A DNA stretch of 12,432 nt, taken from assembly GCF_000611645.1 (NCBI RefSeq), contig NW_014012502.1, forward strand, positions 5,379 through 17,810. The letters run 5' to 3'. This document shows positions 8,532 to 12,432 of the stretch, piece after piece. Source of the stretch: Monoraphidium neglectum (taxonomy: Eukaryota; Chlorophyta; Chlorophyceae; Sphaeropleales; Selenastraceae). Made by a program: the position numbers and the translations under genes. The notes beneath the pieces are model-generated. The model was not told the origin of the DNA, searched no databases, and worked only from the letters and a program-made list of their open reading frames with translations. Position 1 is the first letter of the stretch; the number at the start of each line of letters is the position of its first letter.

Positions 8532-8870
8532 CTCCGGAGATTGTTGAGCACTTTGTCGGCGTCCAAAGAAGAAGGATCGCGCGATCGACCCGCTTCTCGA
8601 CGATGTCAGTGCAGCCGGGACCAATGGCAAGCGTCGAGCGCCGAGCATTTTGAGCTGAACGCGTTGTTGCAAATACTTTATGCCAGTCGTCACTGCGCTG
8701 TCAACCATTCAGCATGCACAGTCGTCATGCTTGCGCAAAATTGCAGCTGCTGCCGCGGCTCCCCAGTCATCCCTCAATCCCCACCGCCGCGGGCTCCACA
8801 TCGAGAATGATGCTGATCAGCATGGCGCTCTGGCGGCCATGCGTGACTAAACGAGGGGAATGAGCATACA
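8532..8870 (-). other. 5' region of the minus-strand SDR
   Basis: The SDR frame stays open upstream to an ATG at 8648 (and another at 8708). The 39 residues from 8648 begin MLGARRLPLVPAAL and contain IARSFFFGRR; they have six Arg and only one acidic residue, at the very end. This could be an organelle transit peptide or simply 5' UTR. No clear TATA box is visible. Confidence 0.4.
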
Positions 8871-8872
8871 CA

Positions 8873-9060
8873 TAACATGGTGGCCTGATGGCACAGGCAA
8901 TGTGCGTCCGAGGCACCCCAGCATCAATGTATGGCTGTGTTTGTTCGCCTTACCCTAACTGTTTTGCAGCTCGTATGTGCAATCCCACCCATGTGTGTGC
9001 GAGCCTGGCCGCCCGTGTCCGGCGGCCCACCTTGACGAGATTTTCATCCGTTTTGCCCGG
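8873..9060 (+). repeat. Third, partial copy of the duplicated unit's right end
   Basis: It aligns with about 11323-11490 in the same orientation. Shared words are GCCTGAT, CACAGGCAATGTG, a TTGCAG acceptor-like site, and CGGCCC followed by CTTGACG. The upstream part of the unit, including the small coiled-coil gene, is missing here. Confidence 0.6.
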
Positions 9061-9168
9061 AAGGAGGCTCGGTTTTATCTATTGCTGGGGAGGCGCACGC
9101 ACTCACCAACTCCACACTCGGCCGCAACCTCCTGTTGCTCCCCTGGTCTTGGACGCTTGGAGCGGTAA
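8971..9168 (+). other. Possible terminal exon, unidentified
   Basis: A good-looking 3' splice site (branch-like CTAAC, then TGTTTTGCAG) precedes an open frame ending with TAA at 9166-9168. Part of it reads [20 protein letters not shown], with a Ser/Thr/Pro-rich tail. A TGTAA follows at 9434-9438. No matching upstream exon with a compatible phase was found. The region is part of a repeat, so this may be a relic. Confidence 0.25.
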
Positions 9169-9174
9169 CCCCTT

Positions 9175-9384
<210 letters not shown>

Positions 9385-9427
9385 TTTCCGCAGGGGTGTC
9401 CCCTCGCTGCTGGCAAAGCATGATGTT

Positions 9428-9680
9428 GTGTTGTGTAAAGGTTATGCACAGAGCGCAGGTTCCCATCTTGTCCTGCAGGGCCAGTTGTCTCCTAGGCGAG
9501 TGTGAGCAGCGGCCCCTTGGTTTTGAGCCTGGCCCCGTCAGGTTTGGGGGTGATGCTCCATAAAATGAGCACAATGTACCGTGCCCGGTCAGGTTGGGGG
9601 TCCTCTTTGTTATCCTCTGTGATATCGGCGATGCAGCGGGACATGCGTATGCGGTGCCTAACTCAAAGCATTGATCAGCC
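9428..9680 (+). repeat. Dispersed repeat block A, copy 2
   Basis: Counterpart of 1960-2165, in the same orientation. It is longer because of an internal near-duplication of a GTCAGGTTKGGGG word (about 9537 and 9588). It starts at a TGTAA (9434-9438), as copy 1 does, and stands directly before the second copy of the duplicated gene unit. Confidence 0.55.
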
Positions 9681-9903
9681 CCTGTCTCAAGGATTTTGGA
9701 TGGTGATCTGGGCACCATAACACGCATGACACAAGCCCTCGAGACTGGGGTGATCACCGTGCCTTGAACTGAGGCCCGACCGCCCAGCTGGCGCGTCCAA
9801 GACTGGATTAGTCACAGTCACGAGCCGTGTGCATACACGTACTTCAGTAGTTCAGTCCAGATACAAAAACCACATTATCTACACTAGACAGCAAATAGCA
9901 ACC

Positions 9904-10170
9904 ATGCAGCGCGCGCTCGTGATCAGGCACACTGTGCTGGCCACTACCGGCAGAGGCTTCGCCAGTGAAGCAGAAGCGAGCCCCGGCGTCATCAAAGTGG
10001 TGATGGACCTCTTCGAGAGGCACATGAACAGCCTGGACCGCATCCGCGCTGAGAACGAAGCCTTTCGGAAGGAGATCAACGGCAAGCTCGACAAGGTGAA
10101 CGCTGAGATGGCCGAGCTGAGGCGCGAGATTCGCGACAAGAAGAGCGTCAAGTTCCCGTGGCTCAGCTGA
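9904..10170 (+). CDS. Small mitochondrial coiled-coil protein, soluble paralogue (copy 2)
   Basis: Single-exon gene for 88 residues, paralogous to 3545-3844. The Arg-containing presequence (ending GRGFASEAE) has two extra codons but keeps the processing-like site. The helical core is well conserved (SPGVIKVV, then SLDRIRAENEAFRKEI). After residue 68 the sequence diverges into a very charged helix (ELRREIRDKKS) and ends FPWLS, without any hydrophobic segment. Just after its TGA the sequence resembles copy 1's membrane-coding tail again (CTGAACTCCTT), so the membrane part has been pushed out of frame. The start is at the same CATGCAGCGCGC context as copy 1. The function is unknown; it would be predicted soluble in the mitochondrial matrix. 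Confidence 0.7.
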   Translation: MQRALVIRHTVLATTGRGFASEAEASPGVIKVVMDLFERHMNSLDRIRAENEAFRKEINGKLDKVNAEMAELRREIRDKKSVKFPWLS

Positions 10171-10775
10171 ACTCCTTGGTCCGCTGGCCGATGGGCGCTG
10201 TGCCGGTTGTGGCGTCGTAGCAGCCAGCCTAAAGCACTTGCTGTAGAGTGCCTGCGACACGCCTGTGTGCTGGAAGCTTGGGATGAGGCGGTGCGCCGCG
10301 TCCTTTGGGCAAGTACCGTATCGCACAAGGGGACCCTTGGCAGAGATTGCAGGGGCCTTCCTTTGATGTGCCTTCCAATAACCCACATGAGGGTGTTTTG
10401 CCTTGTAGCTTGCCGTTGTATTTCTAAGCACACAAGCCGGTTCCACAGCCCAGCTCACACGACTGCGCTGCTGCTGTGCCCCGTCTGCTGCTGTGCCCCG
10501 TCTGCCGCTTGTGCAACATCACCGTGGGGCGCGCGGTGTTTTTACTGCCCGCCAGACATTAACGCGGGTGGTGTTTTTACTGCCTCGGCCACTGGCCACC
10601 TGCTTCCCTCCAGGTGCTCCCGGGCGTGTTTGGTGCTGCAGCAGCCTCCTGGATTCGTGTGTGGGCTTTTGTGCAACAGCCACTGCAGCACCCTAGTGTA
10701 TTGCCGCTCCAAGCTTGCCTCGCATCCACATACAGCGCGACTTGGCTCAGAGATGTAAATCGTTGCTGTTGATGT
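10171..10775 (+). other. Probable 3' UTR of the copy 2 gene with relic of a membrane-coding tail
   Basis: The first about 75 bases align with the transmembrane codons of copy 1 in another frame and run into a TAG. The rest aligns with the copy 1 3' UTR. A 183-codon plus-strand frame here is not supported, because its frame is not kept in copy 1. Confidence 0.55.
10754..10758 (+). terminator. TGTAA polyadenylation-type signal, copy 2
   Basis: First sense-strand TGTAA after the copy 2 stop. It is at a distance similar to the signal at 4508 in copy 1. Confidence 0.5.
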
Positions 10776-10939
10776 AGCGTGCACTTTTACGCCACAGCAG
10801 AACTTAGTGCAAATGGTTCCATGTCAACCAGCCCAGCCCATTCGGAGCGAGTCTGCCGTTCTTGACAGGCCACCCCCTCAAGGAGGCTCAGCTTTCAACC
10901 CTGTCTCCCCCAGGGAAGCTGTTGCGTGTTGATGTGGCG

Positions 10940-11279
10940 GACTGACCTTCTGCAGGGCCTGAGCAAGACCAACCCCACCAAGCTAATTCAGAATCTTCGC
11001 ACACGCGCATGGGGTGGTTGGTCAAGGCGTTGCCATGATGCTGTCGCGCAGCCGCTCCACACCCTGGGTGCGCGCTGCACCAACACCCACTGTCGCCGCC
11101 CAGCACCCTACGTTTGTTAGCCAGGACCCGCTCTCGCCCATCAGCGTCTTCGACATCTCACCAATGGGCAGCTCAACAGGCGTCACAACTGGCAGCAGAA
11201 CTGGCGGCGCTGACCCGCGCCTCGCCTTGTGGGCACTGACAGGTTATATCGCGCCTTCACGCACGGCAGGATGAATTGA
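10940..11279 (+). other. Possible second gene of the duplicated unit, copy 2 (unidentified)
   Basis: Counterpart of 4620-5066. The segments with protein-like similarity are DLLQGLSKTNPTKLIQNL (about 10937-10998) and RLVGTDRLYRAFTHGRMN before the TGA at 11277-11279. Upstream of 11220 the matching frame contains a stop, so the second segment would need an intron or is a relic. The donor GTGAGTG of copy 1 is GTGGTTG here. Confidence 0.2.
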
Positions 11280-11404
11280 GCAGGACTGTGGCTGGGATTG
11301 GGCTTGTGTACGCGCTCAATGCGGTGTTGTGCCTGATTTCACAGGCAATGTGTGTCCACGGCGCTCCAACAGCAGTCTGGTATTGATCTGTAGTGGAGTG
11401 ACTG

Positions 11405-11732
11405 AATTGCAGCTTGTGTTGATTGTTCCACCCGCGCCGGCCCGGGTCTTGCGGCCCGGCTTGACGCACAAAAAACGCAAATTTCAATGCCTCGCTACCA
11501 ATCAGGCAGGGAGACAGAACGACCGGCTAGTCCGGCCGCGTCTGCGTCGCCTCCGCCACAGATGGGACCAACGCTGCCCGCCAACCCGCTTCATACCAAA
11601 GCAGCAAGCCACCATGTCAGGCGCTCAGAAAATGTTGTGAAGGGGTGGGGTAGGAAAGGGCGGCCCTCCTCAAGGCGTGGGCGCATTGCCGCCGCGCTGT
11701 GGGAGGCCCTCCAAAAAAAGAAGCATTTATAA
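11405..11732 (+). other. Possible terminal exon, basic Pro/Ser-rich product
   Basis: A frame open from just after a TTGCAG acceptor-like site to the TAA at 11730-11732 gives a Pro/Ser-rich stretch (PASPAASASPPPQMGP) and a basic C-terminus (RIAAALWEALQKKKHL). An ATG at 11487 is in the same frame. Its first part overlaps the repeat shared with 8985-9060. An ATG at 11614 in another frame has an excellent context (GCCACCATG) but only eight codons. I do not recognise either. Confidence 0.25.
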
Positions 11733-11735
11733 AAG
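11728..11735 (+). promoter_or_regulatory. TATA-box-like word
   Basis: TATAAAAG is a perfect TATA consensus in GC-rich surroundings. No convincing plus-strand first exon follows within the window (ATGs at 11824 and 11832 are followed quickly by stops), and the word overlaps the end of a weak open frame, so its role is uncertain. Confidence 0.25.
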
Positions 11736-12282
11736 GAGGGATCCGGCGAGTTGGGGCTCACAGCCGCGCCGAGGCCGGTGCGCGTGCCGCGGCCGCGGCA
11801 GGAGGAGGGTTGCAGGCAGGATAATGCAAAGATGCAGGGGGGGAGCCAGGGCGTGACGTAGGCGGGGTTAGTGGGCAAGGGCGACCCCCGTGCCAATGCT
11901 CTGGGCTCTAGATGACACCCAGCAGTCGAGAATTGGGGTTGAGCGAACACAACCGGATGCACTGGCCGCAGCGTTGTGGGCGCGCCGGCACACAAGGGGC
12001 GGCTACAACTCGGGCGCCCGCCGCAGCCTCCCGCCCCGCACCCACCGGCCGCCGCCGCTCAGTCTTAAGACCGGTGATAGCTGCTTGCGAGGGGTGGGGA
12101 TGCGACGGGCGCGGGCGTACCGCCGGCGCACCCGAGCGAACAAAAAGCCCCCGGCGTGCGTGCGAGCGCGCCACCACCGACGCCGCAGCTGAGCCAAGGC
12201 AAAGGAACCCCCCGCGTCACGGCCAGGGCGGCGCCTGGGTCTCTCTCCCCCAGCCCGCGCCGCGCGTGTGGCGGCCGCAGGG
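11736..12282. other. Stretch without recognised gene
   Basis: GC-rich sequence with several overlapping open frames on both strands, none with a recognisable motif. A minus-strand acceptor-like site (CCTTGGCTCAG, near 12190) precedes an Arg-rich frame, but nothing confirms it as coding. Confidence 0.35.
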
Positions 12283-12399
12283 TCATGTGACCGCAACCCA
12301 CACGGCCATGTTTTGGCCGCTGCTGGCGAGCTTCCATTCCTTCTGGCCCACGTTGACGTTGGCTGAGGAGGGGGACCAGTCGCCGCGGCCAATCTTCAT
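12283..12399 (-). other. Possible exon of a minus-strand gene entering from the right, unidentified
   Basis: A short minus-strand frame from an ATG at 12399 to a TGA at 12283 reads MKIGRGDW and later NVNVGQKEWKLASSGQNMAVW. Composition looks protein-like. A GT donor after ...VW (near 12308) could end the exon early, and an AAAG acceptor-like end precedes GTCGCCATG. The rest of the gene would lie beyond the window or further left. No family recognised. Confidence 0.25.
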
Positions 12400-12432
12400 G
12401 GCGACCTTTGGGGGGTTCGGGGGGAGGGGTGT

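Larger units (their letters stand above)
9770..11430 (+). repeat. Segmental duplication, copy 2
   Basis: Counterpart of 3410-5210, as described there. It is shorter in the distal part and carries out-of-frame differences in the small gene's tail. The two copies lie in direct orientation with the minus-strand SDR between them. Confidence 0.8.

Noticed and set aside
9844..10458. 204-codon and 184-codon minus-strand frames
   Set aside because: They are antisense to the 9904-10170 gene, whose plus frame has the presequence and conserved core shared with the paralogue.

Overview
The window looks like nuclear DNA from a green alga (Chlorophyta). The evidence is GC-rich coding sequence broken by short GT-AG introns of about 150-470 bases, TGTAA polyadenylation-type signals after stop codons, organelle-targeting N-termini, CA/GT-rich microsatellites and a plant-type TTTAGGG motif. 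No bacterial-style operon, rRNA, tRNA, CRISPR array or recognisable transposase is visible. No similarity search was run; all intron-exon models below come from splice-site and reading-frame consistency.

Layout. (1) Bases 1-1872, plus strand: the last five exons of an extended short-chain dehydrogenase/reductase gene of the dihydroflavonol reductase / cinnamoyl-CoA reductase type, with a TGTAA signal at 1966. (2) Bases 1980-3410: a dispersed repeat block, then an unidentified open segment (2542-2878). (3) Bases 3410-5210: a duplicated unit whose clearest gene (3545-3844) encodes a 99-residue probable mitochondrial coiled-coil protein with a C-terminal membrane segment. (4) Bases 5940-8531, minus strand: a complete seven-exon classical SDR (carbonyl reductase / menthone reductase-like), with a likely 3' UTR reaching a TGTAA at 5341-5337. 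(5) Bases 8870-9690: a third partial repeat copy, a 210-base alternating purine-pyrimidine microsatellite, and a second copy of the 1980 block. (6) Bases 9770-11430: the second copy of the duplicated unit, whose gene (9904-10170) encodes an 88-residue paralogue that lacks the membrane segment. (7) Bases 11430-12432: weak coding candidates only.

The two reductases are independent enzymes from different SDR subfamilies on opposite strands; nothing shows that they act in one pathway. The main unusual feature is the direct segmental duplication that flanks the minus-strand SDR. Its two small paralogues have diverged in predicted membrane attachment because of an out-of-frame length difference of 29 bases. 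This protein pair matches no family I recognise and is the best candidate in the window for something undescribed.
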